Positions 19,503-30,424 of a DNA stretch of 34,274 bases are shown piece after piece. Location of the stretch: positions 1 through 34,274 of IMG/VR virus record IMGVR_UViG_3300017917_003636; one strand, given 5' to 3'. A program made the translations under genes and the position numbers. The notes beneath the pieces were generated by a model, which searched no databases, was not told the DNA's origin, and saw nothing but the letters and a program-made list of their open reading frames with translations. How positions within the stretch are numbered: the first letter of the stretch is position 1; each line of letters begins with the position of its first letter. Source of the stretch: a virus.

Positions 19503-21353
19503 ATGGCTATTAGAAGAGATATAAAATATGTTGATAGAGACTTTACTTCATTAAGAAATAGTCTTATAAACTATGCTAAAACATATTTTCCAAATACATA
19601 CAACGACTTTACCCCAGCATCTCCAGGAATGATGTTTATGGAAATGGCTGCTTACGTAGGAGATGTTTTATCATTTTATGTAGATAACCAATTCCAAGAA
19701 ACTTTTATTCAATATTCCCGCCAAACACAAAATTTATATGATTTGGCTTATATGTTAGGATATAAACCTAAAGCAACAAACGCAGCAACTGTAGATATAG
19801 AACTTTATCAGCAACTCCCAGCAACCCTTTCAGGTAGTGTAACAGTTCCAGATTTTTCGTATGCTTTACAAGTTCCTGCTAATACAACTGTTGCATCAAC
19901 TCTTAATCCTTCTTTACAATTTTTAATTACTGATAAGACTAATTTTGCTTTTAGTAGTTCAATGGATCCTACAGAAGTAACTGTTTATCAAACAGCAGCT
20001 GGTGTACCTACTTATTACTTAATTAAAAAAATAAGAAGCGCTATTTCAGCAACAGTTAAATCAACATCTTTTTCATTTACTTCCCCAGTTCCTTTTGATT
20101 CAAGAAATATTACGGATACTAATATTATTGGGATTTTAGATATTACAGATTCTACTACTGGAGACATATGGTATGAAGTAGATTATTTAGCCCAAGATGC
20201 AATATTTGAAACTCTTACTAATTCCAACCCAAATGATCCTAACTACCTCCAGGATCCAGATGTTGCTAATTTATTAAGAATTAAATCTGTTCAAAACAGA
20301 TTTGCAACAAGATTTTTAGATAAATCTACCCTTCAAATTCAATTTGGTTCTGGAAACCCAACAGATACAACTGAAGAAATTATCCCAAACCCCGATAATG
20401 TTGGTTTAGGTCTTCCTGATAATCAAAGTAAATTAACAACTGCTTACGCACCTACAAACTTTATATTTACAAACACTTATGGTATTTCTCCTTCAAATAC
20501 AACTTTAGTAGTTAGATATCTTGTTGGTGGAGGAGTAGAATCAAATGCTCAAGCAAATGTACTTCAAACTATAGATACTAATAATGTAACTTTTGTAAAT
20601 TCATCATTAGCTAATAGTAACTTAGCACAACAAATTTTTAATACATTATTAGCTACAAATCCAAATGCTGCTTCTGGTGGTTCTGATGGAGATGATATAA
20701 ATGAATTAAGACAAAATTCATTAGGAAGTTTTCAAGGTCAATTAAGAAGTGTAACATTTGATGATTATGTTGTTAGATCTTTAAGTTTACCTTCTGAATA
20801 TGGAACAGTAGCTAAAGTTTATGCTACAAAACCAAATGCTGCTTCTCGTTCTATAAGTACTGTAGATTTATATGTATTATCTTATAACAATGATAAACAG
20901 TTAGTAAATGCTTCTGCTGGTTTAAAAAGAAATTTAAATACATATTTGTCTCAATATAAAATGATTAATGATTCAATTGGTATTAGAGATGCATTTATAA
21001 TTAATATAGGTATTGATTTTGAAATCATAACACTCCCAGGATCTAATTCTGATGAAGTACTATTAAAATGTATAGTAGCATTAAGAGATATATTTGATAT
21101 TGACAAATGGCAAATCAACCAACCAATTCTGTTAAGAACTTTATTTGTAACTCTAGATGCTATTCAAGGGGTTCAAACAGTAAAAGCTATTAATATTATT
21201 AATAAAACAGATTCAACTCTAGGATATTCTAATTATGCATATGATATATCAGCAGCAACTGCTAATAATGTTATATATCCATCTTTAGATCCAATGATTT
21301 TTGAATTAAAATATCCAAACACAGACATACAAGGTAAAGTAGTACCTCTATAA
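19503..21353 (+). CDS. 6: Baseplate wedge protein, gp6/J-like
   Basis: A 616-residue protein of the gp6/baseplate J family. The N terminus (YVDRDFTSLRNSLINYAKTY at about 9-28, SPGMMFMEMAAYVGDVLSFY near 43-62, then LYDLAYMLGYKPKA) is the diagnostic part; a Gly/Asp-rich loop (GGSDGDDINELRQN at about 395-410) precedes the J-type core (SLGSFQGQLRSVTFDDYV and PSEYGTVAKVYATKP). Two copies of gp6 form the ring-linking wedge of the baseplate. Length matches T4 gp6 (about 660 residues). It starts 2 bases after the gp25-like gene. Confidence 0.85.
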   Translation: MAIRRDIKYVDRDFTSLRNSLINYAKTYFPNTYNDFTPASPGMMFMEMAAYVGDVLSFYVDNQFQETFIQYSRQTQNLYDLAYMLGYKPKATNAATVDIELYQQLPATLSGSVTVPDFSYALQVPANTTVASTLNPSLQFLITDKTNFAFSSSMDPTEVTVYQTAAGVPTYYLIKKIRSAISATVKSTSFSFTSPVPFDSRNITDTNIIGILDITDSTTGDIWYEVDYLAQDAIFETLTNSNPNDPNYLQDPDVANLLRIKSVQNRFATRFLDKSTLQIQFGSGNPTDTTEEIIPNPDNVGLGLPDNQSKLTTAYAPTNFIFTNTYGISPSNTTLVVRYLVGGGVESNAQANVLQTIDTNNVTFVNSSLANSNLAQQIFNTLLATNPNAASGGSDGDDINELRQNSLGSFQGQLRSVTFDDYVVRSLSLPSEYGTVAKVYATKPNAASRSISTVDLYVLSYNNDKQLVNASAGLKRNLNTYLSQYKMINDSIGIRDAFIINIGIDFEIITLPGSNSDEVLLKCIVALRDIFDIDKWQINQPILLRTLFVTLDAIQGVQTVKAINIINKTDSTLGYSNYAYDISAATANNVIYPSLDPMIFELKYPNTDIQGKVVPL

Positions 21354-21363
21354 TTATAAAAAA

Positions 21364-22542
21364 ATGGCAGTATACAAATTATTTCCTACTAAAGACGCAA
21401 CTTTATATTCTCTATTCCCTAATATGAATACGGGATTGGATGAAATTGTTGAAGCAACTGAAACTTCTTTTGCTTATACTGATCCAAATCCTCAAACTAG
21501 CCGTTTTTTAATTAATTTTTCCGAAACTGAAATAGATGATGTTTTAGAAAATAAAATTGGTATTAGTAGCTCAGCCCAATTATTAAATAATAATTTATGG
21601 AGAGCTAACCTACAATGTTATATTGCTACATCAACAGGTTTAAATTCAAACACAACAGTTGAATGTTATCCTGTATATGGAGATTGGGATATGGGTACTG
21701 GTAGATATTTAGATGATCCTATCCAAACAAATGGAACAAGTTGGATTTGGAAAACATATTCAGGATCAGGTGGTGCTCAATGGTTAACAGCAAGTTACCC
21801 AGCTTATGTAACAGCTTCATATAATACTACTTATGCTGTAGCTGGTGGTGGAAACTGGTTTACTGCATCTGCTCAACCTTGGTTTAACTCAACATTATAC
21901 CCAATTACAGCATCTGTAACATTTGGTTTTTGGGATAGTAAAGATTTAAATTTAAATGTAACTAACATAGTTAGAGCAAGATATACAGGTTCAATTTCAG
22001 CAGATGGATTTATTTTAAAACAAGCTGTTGAATTTATATATGATAAAGATGTTCAACCTGAATTAAAATATTTTTCTAGAGATACTCATACAATATACCC
22101 TCCATCTTTACAATTTAGTTGGAGAGATTACACCTGGAATTCAGGGTCTTCATCGATGGAAATCCTAAATACTCTTCCAGCAACACTCACTCTAGCCCAA
22201 AACCCAGGTACTTTTTATCCTCAAAGTTATAATAGATTTAGAATAAATGCTAGACCAGAATATCCTGCTCAAGTATGGCAAACAAGCTCAGCTTATACAA
22301 ATAATTATTATTTACCAACAGCATCGTACTGGGCTATTAAAGACTTAGATACAAATGAAATGGTAGTTGATTTTGACACTCAATTTACTCAATTAAGTGC
22401 AGATGCAACTTCAAGCTATTTTGATGTGTATATGAATGGTTTAGAACCTGAAAGATATTATGCTATTTTAATTAAAACAAATATTGCAGGAACAGTGCAA
22501 GTATTTGATGATCAATATTATTTTAAAGTAATTAACGGATAA
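21364..22542 (+). CDS. Baseplate/tail structural protein with DNRLRE-like N terminus
   Basis: A 392-residue virion protein. Residues 3-75 (KLFPTKDATLYSLFPNMNTG ... SRFLINFSETEIDDVL) and 85-125 (NTTVECYPVYGDWDMGTGRY) resemble the DNRLRE beta-sandwich used in adhesive surface proteins. The middle is Trp/Tyr/Ser-rich and the C terminus ends with a beta domain (NEMVVDFDTQFTQLSADATS). Position after the gp6-like gene would suit a gp7/gp8-type wedge or a fibre adaptor. Function is by neighbourhood. The next gene starts at a TAATG overlap. Confidence 0.65.
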   Translation: MAVYKLFPTKDATLYSLFPNMNTGLDEIVEATETSFAYTDPNPQTSRFLINFSETEIDDVLENKIGISSSAQLLNNNLWRANLQCYIATSTGLNSNTTVECYPVYGDWDMGTGRYLDDPIQTNGTSWIWKTYSGSGGAQWLTASYPAYVTASYNTTYAVAGGGNWFTASAQPWFNSTLYPITASVTFGFWDSKDLNLNVTNIVRARYTGSISADGFILKQAVEFIYDKDVQPELKYFSRDTHTIYPPSLQFSWRDYTWNSGSSSMEILNTLPATLTLAQNPGTFYPQSYNRFRINARPEYPAQVWQTSSAYTNNYYLPTASYWAIKDLDTNEMVVDFDTQFTQLSADATSSYFDVYMNGLEPERYYAILIKTNIAGTVQVFDDQYYFKVING

Positions 22543-22925
22543 TGGCTAATTTACCTCTAGTTAAACAGGTATTCGAAAAAAAAGCATTTAACGATACCAT
22601 TAATACAACATTTACTGAATTAACATCTTCGGCTGTTGTATCGACTAGTTCTTTATTACCGTCTGTTGAAGAATTTTTTAATTATTATCAAGCTTTATTC
22701 TATCAAATACCTAAGTTTGGAGATACAAATTCCCATCAATATCTTGTTATATCTAGTCAAGACTATATAGGATCTGAGACCGGAGGTAATGAAGTAGTTG
22801 ATGCTCTAATATCCGAAGTAACAATTCTTAGACAAGAAAATCTAGAATTACAACAACAATTAGCCCAAAATACAATTACCTCAGTAGAGGATGCCTTAAA
22901 AAATATACAGAATATAAATGGTTAA
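22542..22925 (+). CDS. Hypothetical phage structural protein
   Basis: A 127-residue protein with a Thr/Ser-rich N terminus and a C-terminal coiled coil (ALISEVTILRQENLELQQQL). Its stop overlaps the giant structural gene by 8 bases and its start overlaps the upstream stop, so it is translated as part of the baseplate block. The coiled coil suggests a trimer or a connector between wedge proteins. Family unknown. Confidence 0.68.
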   Translation: MANLPLVKQVFEKKAFNDTINTTFTELTSSAVVSTSSLLPSVEEFFNYYQALFYQIPKFGDTNSHQYLVISSQDYIGSETGGNEVVDALISEVTILRQENLELQQQLAQNTITSVEDALKNIQNING

Positions 22926-25900
22926 TATTAGTAACATAAATCCAAATACACTAACACTTCAGAACATTAGTTCTGAGGATGTTTCTATTATTCCAAATAC
23001 AACTATTACATCTTCTTTTAGTCCTGTAGATAGTAAAGTTGAGTATTTTGTTTACGATTTTAATAATAATCTTTTATCATCAAATTATGATTTAAGATCA
23101 TATAAACCAGTACAAATTACACCTGAAGGGAATATCATTGATATGACTCTTGTTCCAGAATTTGATGCTGTTAATGCAGGATATGACACAGGAATTATAA
23201 AAACTATTTATAATTTTATTACCCCAGAATTAGATTCTGAGACTTTTAATTTTTTTATTAGTGAAATATCTCCATCAAGAACAGAAATTAGATTAAGTTC
23301 TAATAAAAATCCATTATTTAATACTGTTGGAATTGATGCTGTTAACTTTATAAGTAGTTCAAATTATGATTTTTACAATACATTTAGACAAAATGTAGAA
23401 ACTAGTAATTATTTTGATGAATTTTATTTAAATTTTGGAAATAATGTATATGTTGTAGGAGTAAATTCTTTATTAGAATATAATTCTCAAAATAATACAA
23501 TTTCATTATTAGTTAAATTATATGAACCTCTTCCAACAAGTATTGGTCCAAAAACAGAGCTTTATATTGTAACTAAAAATGCTGAATCTGTTGCTTATCA
23601 AATAGAATTTGTACAAGAAAATTTATTTCAAGACTCATCCATTAAACTTAGTGGACCTAACTACAACATCCCTTTAAAAGATGAAACAGGTCCATTAACC
23701 CAATATAAAACCTATGACGAGATCCTTTCAACAACATTATCAGGATCTTTATTCCAATTAATTAATAATATATCATCTTCTTCACCTCAATTATCAGTAG
23801 ATTATACTGACTATGAAGATTTTGTATTCTTTTCATCAGCATATCAAAGATTATACAATTTTAAAGAAAAAGTAACAAATATTTCTTCTTCTCAAGCTCA
23901 ATTAAATTTATTGTATAGTAACATATCTGGTCCATCAACCAACACTACCGCGGTTTCTTCAAGTAAGATATTACTAGAAAAAGAAATACAAACTATAATT
24001 AGTAGTTTTGATGGATATGAAAACTTTTTATATTATACCTCGGGAGCATATGCTTGGCCCAAAACCAACACAGAAGCTCCTTATATCCTATATCCGCCTA
24101 CCAGTACACAAGCACTTACTTGGTATAATAATCAAATAGCTGTAGCAGCAGAATATGATTCTAATAACCAAAATAATTTAGATTACGTTGTCCCTTCTTA
24201 TTTAAGAAATAATCCAAGTAATGATAATTATTTATTATTTGTTAGTTTAATAGGACAGTTTTTTGATGAAATTTGGTTATATACAAAAGCTATTACTTCT
24301 AAATTAGATGCTAATTCAAATTTATATGAAGGTGTTTCTAAAGATTTAGTAGCAACCGTATTAGAATCTTTAGGTACTAAAATATATGATAGTACTTATA
24401 CTCTAGAAAACATATATAGTTCATTAATTGGACTTTCAGCTAATGGTTCATTATATCCTTCAACAGGAAGTGCATTAATTACAAATTATGTAACTGCATC
24501 TGTTCCTAATACAGAAGATATTCCAACAATCGATGATTTTGTAAAATTATCCTATAAGAAAATTTACCACAATTTACCTTATCTTTTAAAGAAAAAAGGT
24601 ACAAATACTGGTTTAAAAGCATTAATTAATATTTTTGGTATTCCTGATACTATTCTTCAAATTAATGAGTTTGGTGGTAAAAATAAAGTAGGAAATAACG
24701 ATTGGGATTATTGGCAAGATAAATTTAATTATAAATTAGATATTTCTGGTAGCGATTCTAAAGTAATAGTTCCTTGGCAAGTTAATAGTTTGTGGGGTGC
24801 AACATCTCTAAGACCAAATACTCTCCAATTCAGATTCAAAACCCCAGGATTAGATTCAGCCCTTGCTTCTCCTTCTCAGAGTTTATGGAATTTAGATAAT
24901 ACAGGAAATACAGCTATTGTACTAGAATATACTGGTTCCGGATATGCAACCGGATCATATTCAGGTTCAATTACAAGTAGTTTTAATGAATATGCTACTT
25001 TAAAATTTATTCCTAATTATTCTACTAACCCAACAGTATCTGCAAGTATATATTTACCATTTTTTAATGGTGAATGGTGGTCAGTAATGGTAACTAGAAG
25101 TGGAAGTAATTTTTCATTATTTGCGGCAGATAAAATATATAATGGAGATGATGGATTTATTGTAGGATACACAGGTTCGGCAACCGCTAGTGCTATTTCA
25201 TCTTCATGGACAACTTCAACATCTTCATATTTTGGAGCATCAGGATCAACATTAAATATAGGTTCTAAAACCTATAATAATTTTAGTGGATCTTACCAAG
25301 AAATAAGATATTACACTACACAAATTCCTTCAGGAACATTTTATGATTATACTATGAATCCTTATTCTATAGAAGGAGTAGGAATTAATGGTGCTTATGA
25401 TCAATTAATATTTAGAGGTACTTTAGGAAATGATCTTTATACCGCATCTAAATCGATGCATCCTAAAATCACAGGTTCCTATATAACTCAATCATTTACT
25501 TCTAATAGTAATTTTACTATTGTTAGTGGAAGTTTTTCTGTAAATAGAGAATTTGTATTCCAAGATCAAATTCCTGCCGGAGTAAGAAATACTGTTTCTA
25601 AAAAGATTAAAAATATATCTACTATTTTACCTTATAGTGGATCAAATGAAGTAAATCTTCCTCAAAATACAACTTTATCTCCATTTATTTATATTGATCA
25701 AGATAGTTACAATAGTTCTTCTTATGTAGCAGATGTTGATTATGTTGAGGTAGCATTTTCCCCTCAAAATGAAATAAATGAAGATATAAATGCCCAAATA
25801 GGTTATTTTAATATCGGTGAATACATAGGTGACCCTAGACAAGTCTCTTCTTCAGCAGATTCATACCCAGAATTAGATGCTTTACGAGATGATTATTTCC

Positions 25901-28668
25901 AAAAATATTATAGTAATTATAATTTATGGGATTATATAAGACTTATCAGATATTATGATAATGCTTTATTTAAGATGATTAAAGATTACGTACCTGTTAG
26001 AAGTTCTTTAACAACAGGTATTGTAATTAAACAACATATTTTAGAAAGAAACAAATATCCTGTTCCACAAGCAGATATTTCTACTCCAATAGCGATAGTT
26101 GGAGAAAGTGCTTCTGTTTCTTATTATACTACATTTAATGAATATATTGATCCACCGGGATTTGAGCAATATCCTATATTATCATCTGGGGTATATGGTT
26201 TAACAATTACTGGTAGTATAACAGATAATGGTATTGGTGGTTTATATGAAATTATTCTTTACCAACCAAATGGAATAACCCCAATCGCAGGTTTATTTGA
26301 TTATACTTCCTCACCTTCTGAAACATTTACTTTTAGTGGTTCTTATAATTCAACAGTTCCTTATGGAAGTTATATTGGTTTTGCTTCGGATGCTGGAAAC
26401 GGTTTCAATATAAATATCTTTACAGCTTCTTTCCAATTAGCTAATCCTTATTACACTCCGTATTATACTGAGAATATGGAAATCACTGGATCTCCAATTC
26501 AAATGTATGAAATAACAGGTAGTACAGGAGGTACAATGCCTGATTTATTTGGATTAACTCAATCATTTTACACTGGTAATAATGTTGTAAATATTACACA
26601 AAGCTGGACAGGTTCAACCCCTTCACTTTTAGGTCCTGTATACTTTACAGATTCAACTCAAATGGAGTTTTTCAATGGTGAAATAAGTGGATCTACAATT
26701 ATAGTTGAAACAGGTAGTTTAAGTGATTGTGATGTAGAAATTATTGAAATTTATTCAACTAGTTCTATATATGGGGGAAATGTCTTTCCGGTAGTGGGTG
26801 GTTTATCTTATAATCCGGCATTTGCTTTACAACGTGATGTTGATATAGATAAAACTTATTATATTTCCTTCACCTCAGCTAACTCCTCCGGTTCACTAGC
26901 ATCAGCTAGTATTAAAATTTATGATAACTCCGGAAGAATATTTTATGGAGGTACTATTTCAAGCAACCCAGGACAACCAGCACCAGGAGCATCAATTACT
27001 GTAAATCAATTCCAAATAAGTAACCCATTATATCCATTATATTTTGAAAACGCAACTGGCGTTAATTCAGCAAATGTTACTAATATAACATTATATGAGG
27101 ATTTTATTGATCAAGATTGCCAAGTAATATACAATGATATTCAAGTAAGTAGACCAAATCCTAAATTTTACGATGTTGATTTTGCATCAAATGCAATAAC
27201 TGCAGTGAATAGAGTAAATATTATTAGTGCTTCAAGAGGAACTGGTAGTGCTACACCATCTACTACTCCTGAATCTAATTATACAACAGCCCGTATATTT
27301 AATCCAAGATATAATGGATGTGAAAATACATCTCCTGATTTTAATGTAGGATATGATAGTAACCCTGTTGTAGAAAGTGATCGTGTTTATTTTGCTTATT
27401 TTAATTGGGTAGGAGGAACTACTCCTGAAATTATCCCAAAAGCTGGTTTTAATGTTAAGTATTTAATAGATGATTCTGGTAATATATCAACACCAAATCT
27501 AACAAGTTCTTATTATGATAATTTAACTAGAACCTTTAATGAAAACAATAAAGCAAATATTATTTTCCTCCCAGACTCAACAAGTGGAAATATTTCTCCT
27601 TTAAAAGGAACTAAATCTGTTATAAAAGCAGGCGCTTTAGCTCAAGCTATTATATTCTCTCAAACAGGAAGTGTTTCTGCCCAAGCATTAACAACAATGT
27701 CCTTTAGTTCCACAGTTGCTACTATTAATTTTAATCTTCAAGCAACAATAGGTACTGATGATTTTACACTCCCTGGTACATATAATCAGTTAGATATTTT
27801 AGCCCCTTCAACTTCTGGTTCAACAGCAACTACTGCTTCTTTCACAGGTGATTATGTTGCTATTAGAACATCAGACCCAGAAGTTGTAATAATTCCTAAA
27901 ATTTATCTGGATGTTACCTATACCGATACAGTCAATAATTATCCAGCTGCAGCTGATTTTCTTATTGAAAAATCAGTTAATAATGGATCTAGTTGGTCAA
28001 CAGTATATACTACTAGTAGTACTTTAACCTCAGGAAATACATACCAATTTAATATAACTTCTATTTCTGAAACTCCAATATCCGGAAGTAGATATAGATC
28101 TAGAATAATTTATGATTTAATAGGAGGATCTCCTTATACTTCTGATCCACATTTCCAAATAAATGATGGAACATTTTATATAACAACAAATCCACCTTTT
28201 AATGCTCAAGTAACTTCTAGTTTTTGGTTTACTGGATCATCATCACCTAGTATACTAACTGGATCTCAATTTAATTCTGATATATATGGAATATCTTACC
28301 AAAACCAAGTAACAGGATCAGGATATGATTATCCATATCAATTATTTACTGTCCAAAGAGGAGATATAATAAGATTTGCCGCAAGTGAAAATCAAACATA
28401 TTTAGTTTTAAATGTTAGCGCACCTAACCAAAACGCTAATAATACATTGTATTTAACTTTAGATAGACCTATAGTAGCAGGAACTAATTTAAATTCATTT
28501 TTAATAAAAAGATATGTTCCTAATCCTAACATTGTGTTGATTGATGCTGATAAAACAGATAGTGTAGGAAGTGGAGCAGGATTTTTAATGCCTGAATATG
28601 CTTCTGATACACTTTTAAATAAATTTGACAGTATTGTTCAAGATTTAACATCAAAAGGAATAATTTAA
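22918..28668 (+). CDS. Giant baseplate/tail structural protein with LamG-like domain
   Basis: A 1916-residue virion protein, the largest of the window. Residues 541-587 (KLSYKKIYHNLPYLLKKKGT then GLKALINIFGIPDTILQINE) are a helical module resembling tail protein I-type baseplate segments. Residues about 615-800 form a LamG/concanavalin-like beta sandwich (FFNGEWWSVMVTRSGSNFSL, KTYNNFSGSYQEIRYYT), a carbohydrate-binding fold. Residues 1005-1050 repeat a helical module (YDNALFKMIKDYVPVRSSLT, VIKQHILERNKYPVPQA). The last 850 residues are Ser/Thr/Gly-rich beta repeats with many TGS motifs. Its role may combine wedge assembly (like gp7/gp10) with host-surface binding. Only a few Cys occur. It overlaps the upstream gene by 8 bases. 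Confidence 0.72.
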   Translation: MVNISNINPNTLTLQNISSEDVSIIPNTTITSSFSPVDSKVEYFVYDFNNNLLSSNYDLRSYKPVQITPEGNIIDMTLVPEFDAVNAGYDTGIIKTIYNFITPELDSETFNFFISEISPSRTEIRLSSNKNPLFNTVGIDAVNFISSSNYDFYNTFRQNVETSNYFDEFYLNFGNNVYVVGVNSLLEYNSQNNTISLLVKLYEPLPTSIGPKTELYIVTKNAESVAYQIEFVQENLFQDSSIKLSGPNYNIPLKDETGPLTQYKTYDEILSTTLSGSLFQLINNISSSSPQLSVDYTDYEDFVFFSSAYQRLYNFKEKVTNISSSQAQLNLLYSNISGPSTNTTAVSSSKILLEKEIQTIISSFDGYENFLYYTSGAYAWPKTNTEAPYILYPPTSTQALTWYNNQIAVAAEYDSNNQNNLDYVVPSYLRNNPSNDNYLLFVSLIGQFFDEIWLYTKAITSKLDANSNLYEGVSKDLVATVLESLGTKIYDSTYTLENIYSSLIGLSANGSLYPSTGSALITNYVTASVPNTEDIPTIDDFVKLSYKKIYHNLPYLLKKKGTNTGLKALINIFGIPDTILQINEFGGKNKVGNNDWDYWQDKFNYKLDISGSDSKVIVPWQVNSLWGATSLRPNTLQFRFKTPGLDSALASPSQSLWNLDNTGNTAIVLEYTGSGYATGSYSGSITSSFNEYATLKFIPNYSTNPTVSASIYLPFFNGEWWSVMVTRSGSNFSLFAADKIYNGDDGFIVGYTGSATASAISSSWTTSTSSYFGASGSTLNIGSKTYNNFSGSYQEIRYYTTQIPSGTFYDYTMNPYSIEGVGINGAYDQLIFRGTLGNDLYTASKSMHPKITGSYITQSFTSNSNFTIVSGSFSVNREFVFQDQIPAGVRNTVSKKIKNISTILPYSGSNEVNLPQNTTLSPFIYIDQDSYNSSSYVADVDYVEVAFSPQNEINEDINAQIGYFNIGEYIGDPRQVSSSADSYPELDALRDDYFQKYYSNYNLWDYIRLIRYYDNALFKMIKDYVPVRSSLTTGIVIKQHILERNKYPVPQADISTPIAIVGESASVSYYTTFNEYIDPPGFEQYPILSSGVYGLTITGSITDNGIGGLYEIILYQPNGITPIAGLFDYTSSPSETFTFSGSYNSTVPYGSYIGFASDAGNGFNINIFTASFQLANPYYTPYYTENMEITGSPIQMYEITGSTGGTMPDLFGLTQSFYTGNNVVNITQSWTGSTPSLLGPVYFTDSTQMEFFNGEISGSTIIVETGSLSDCDVEIIEIYSTSSIYGGNVFPVVGGLSYNPAFALQRDVDIDKTYYISFTSANSSGSLASASIKIYDNSGRIFYGGTISSNPGQPAPGASITVNQFQISNPLYPLYFENATGVNSANVTNITLYEDFIDQDCQVIYNDIQVSRPNPKFYDVDFASNAITAVNRVNIISASRGTGSATPSTTPESNYTTARIFNPRYNGCENTSPDFNVGYDSNPVVESDRVYFAYFNWVGGTTPEIIPKAGFNVKYLIDDSGNISTPNLTSSYYDNLTRTFNENNKANIIFLPDSTSGNISPLKGTKSVIKAGALAQAIIFSQTGSVSAQALTTMSFSSTVATINFNLQATIGTDDFTLPGTYNQLDILAPSTSGSTATTASFTGDYVAIRTSDPEVVIIPKIYLDVTYTDTVNNYPAAADFLIEKSVNNGSSWSTVYTTSSTLTSGNTYQFNITSISETPISGSRYRSRIIYDLIGGSPYTSDPHFQINDGTFYITTNPPFNAQVTSSFWFTGSSSPSILTGSQFNSDIYGISYQNQVTGSGYDYPYQLFTVQRGDIIRFAASENQTYLVLNVSAPNQNANNTLYLTLDRPIVAGTNLNSFLIKRYVPNPNIVLIDADKTDSVGSGAGFLMPEYASDTLLNKFDSIVQDLTSKGII

Positions 28669-28679
28669 TATATTTATAA
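28668..28679 (+). promoter_or_regulatory. Late-promoter-like motif
   Basis: TAATATATTTATAAC-type sequence starting at the stop of the giant gene, 18 bases before the next ATG (28697). Confidence 0.4.
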
Positions 28680-28696
28680 CAAAATAAAAAAATAAA

Positions 28697-29350
28697 ATGG
28701 GATATTTAAATAACTCAGTAGTAACAATAGACGCTATTTTAACTGATACAGGTCGTCAATTATTAGCCCAAAATGATGGTTCTTTTAGAATCACACAATA
28801 CGCTTTAGCTGATGATGAAATTGATTATACACTTTATAATCCAAATCACCCATCAGGTTCTGCTTATTATGGACAAGCAATTGAAAACATGCCTTTGTTA
28901 GAGGCTTTTCCTCAATCAACACAGGTGATGAAATACAAATTAGTAACTTTACCTCGTGGAACAGCTAAAATGCCTATCTTAGATTTAGGTTACAATGCAA
29001 TTGTAATTAAACAAGGTGCTTCATTAGCAATTACACCTCAAACATTAAATTATTTGGGTGGAAATACTTTTGAAACTAGTGGATATACCGCTACAATTTC
29101 TGATGTTCGTTTATTTAGTACATTTGAAGGTGTTGGTATTAATACTCCACAAGTTCAAGCACTTAATACAACATCAACATTAGGTACCTCAGTATCTAAA
29201 ACAGTTGTTGGAACTACGATTAATTTAAGAGCAACAACTATTAATACTCTATTTGGTTCAAATACTCAATTACAAGCCACATTAACCGTAGAAGGTAGAG
29301 ATTCGGGAGCTAGATTAACTATCCCAGTAACAGTAACACAAGTATCTTAA
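28697..29350 (+). CDS. Virion structural protein, unknown type
   Basis: A 217-residue protein. The N terminus (MGYLNNSVVTIDAILTDTGR) with LLAQNDGSFRITQYALADDE is a pattern I recall from tail or baseplate proteins of T4-like phages, where DTGR(Q/K)LLA precedes an acidic ADDEIDY loop. The rest is beta-rich (VKQ-, TPQTLNYLGG, a Thr-rich end). It stands behind its own late-promoter-like motif and is followed by two paralogous proteins. The exact role is unclear. Confidence 0.68.
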   Translation: MGYLNNSVVTIDAILTDTGRQLLAQNDGSFRITQYALADDEIDYTLYNPNHPSGSAYYGQAIENMPLLEAFPQSTQVMKYKLVTLPRGTAKMPILDLGYNAIVIKQGASLAITPQTLNYLGGNTFETSGYTATISDVRLFSTFEGVGINTPQVQALNTTSTLGTSVSKTVVGTTINLRATTINTLFGSNTQLQATLTVEGRDSGARLTIPVTVTQVS

Positions 29351-29360
29351 TATATAAAGT

Positions 29361-30419
29361 ATGTCATTTAATAGACTAGACGCAGCCGATTTTGTAATAA
29401 GTACAGATGCTATTTCATCTACCTTATGGTCCAATAATTCTCCTGCATTAACAGCAATTTTTACTTCCTCAGTTCAAGTAAACGGATCCTCAGGAAATTT
29501 TTATACAAACGTTTATGACTCATCTACTTCAGGATCAGTACAATTTGCTATTGCCTATGGTAATGCAGATGGTAGTGGAAGTTTAGCCTACAATACAGCA
29601 GTTAATGGTTATTCACCCACTAGTACTATATATGGACAGTGGCAAGATTTAGTAATAGGTGATGAAAATACTAATTTTACCTTTGGAGCTATTACTTCAT
29701 CTGAATTTTATGCTTTAACTTTTGAAAGAGCAAGATATAAAGATGCTTTATTTTTAGGTTCTTTATCTTTAACATTATCTGGATCAGGAACTGGAGGTTC
29801 AATTACATTAACTGATAATAGTAATTATGTATCATCTGTTCAATTTTGTGAAGCTGGCAGAGTTTTTCAGTTGATTACAGGTTCAGCAGGTGTAAGAGCT
29901 AGTATTTCTTCAAGAAATACAGCTGATGGTTACTCAGCAACTTCAGGATCTTACGGTTGGTTACTCCCAGATATAGGAACTATTTTATTAAATCCTAAAG
30001 CATTAGCTCAACCTGCAGTTAGTGGTGGTATAAATTTTCAATATAGTGGTTCAGCAACATCATCAGCAGCACCTAGTATTTCACCTAATATTGCTTTATT
30101 TAGTTCAATAAGTTCATCTTTAGCTAATTTAGGTTCATCAGCTGATTTCTATATTAATTCCCAAGAATCAATCACATCAGATTTTATCTTTGTAAGACCA
30201 AGAAGTACAGAATTTAACTATTCAGAAAACCCAAGTTTTATTTCAGGTTCAACTGGTGAAGTATTATATTCTTCATTTATTAATAATCCACAAACATATA
30301 TAACAACTATTGGATTATATAATGATACAAACCAATTATTAGCTGTTGCTAAATTGTCAAGACCTTTACCAAAAGACTTTACAAAAGAAGCATTAATTCG
30401 CGTTAAGCTAGATTTCTAA
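29361..30419 (+). CDS. Tail structural protein, first of a paralogous pair
   Basis: A 352-residue Ser/Gly/Thr-rich beta protein. It shares its layout with the next gene: an N terminus of the type LDAADFVISTDAIS, a long variable beta middle with many SGS motifs, and a conserved C terminus (YITTIGLYNDTNQLLAVAKL then SRPLPKDF). The conserved ends probably fix the protein in the tail, while the variable middle could be the exposed part. No signal peptide. It starts 10 bases after the upstream stop. Confidence 0.7.
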   Translation: MSFNRLDAADFVISTDAISSTLWSNNSPALTAIFTSSVQVNGSSGNFYTNVYDSSTSGSVQFAIAYGNADGSGSLAYNTAVNGYSPTSTIYGQWQDLVIGDENTNFTFGAITSSEFYALTFERARYKDALFLGSLSLTLSGSGTGGSITLTDNSNYVSSVQFCEAGRVFQLITGSAGVRASISSRNTADGYSATSGSYGWLLPDIGTILLNPKALAQPAVSGGINFQYSGSATSSAAPSISPNIALFSSISSSLANLGSSADFYINSQESITSDFIFVRPRSTEFNYSENPSFISGSTGEVLYSSFINNPQTYITTIGLYNDTNQLLAVAKLSRPLPKDFTKEALIRVKLDF

Positions 30420-30424
30420 AATGA

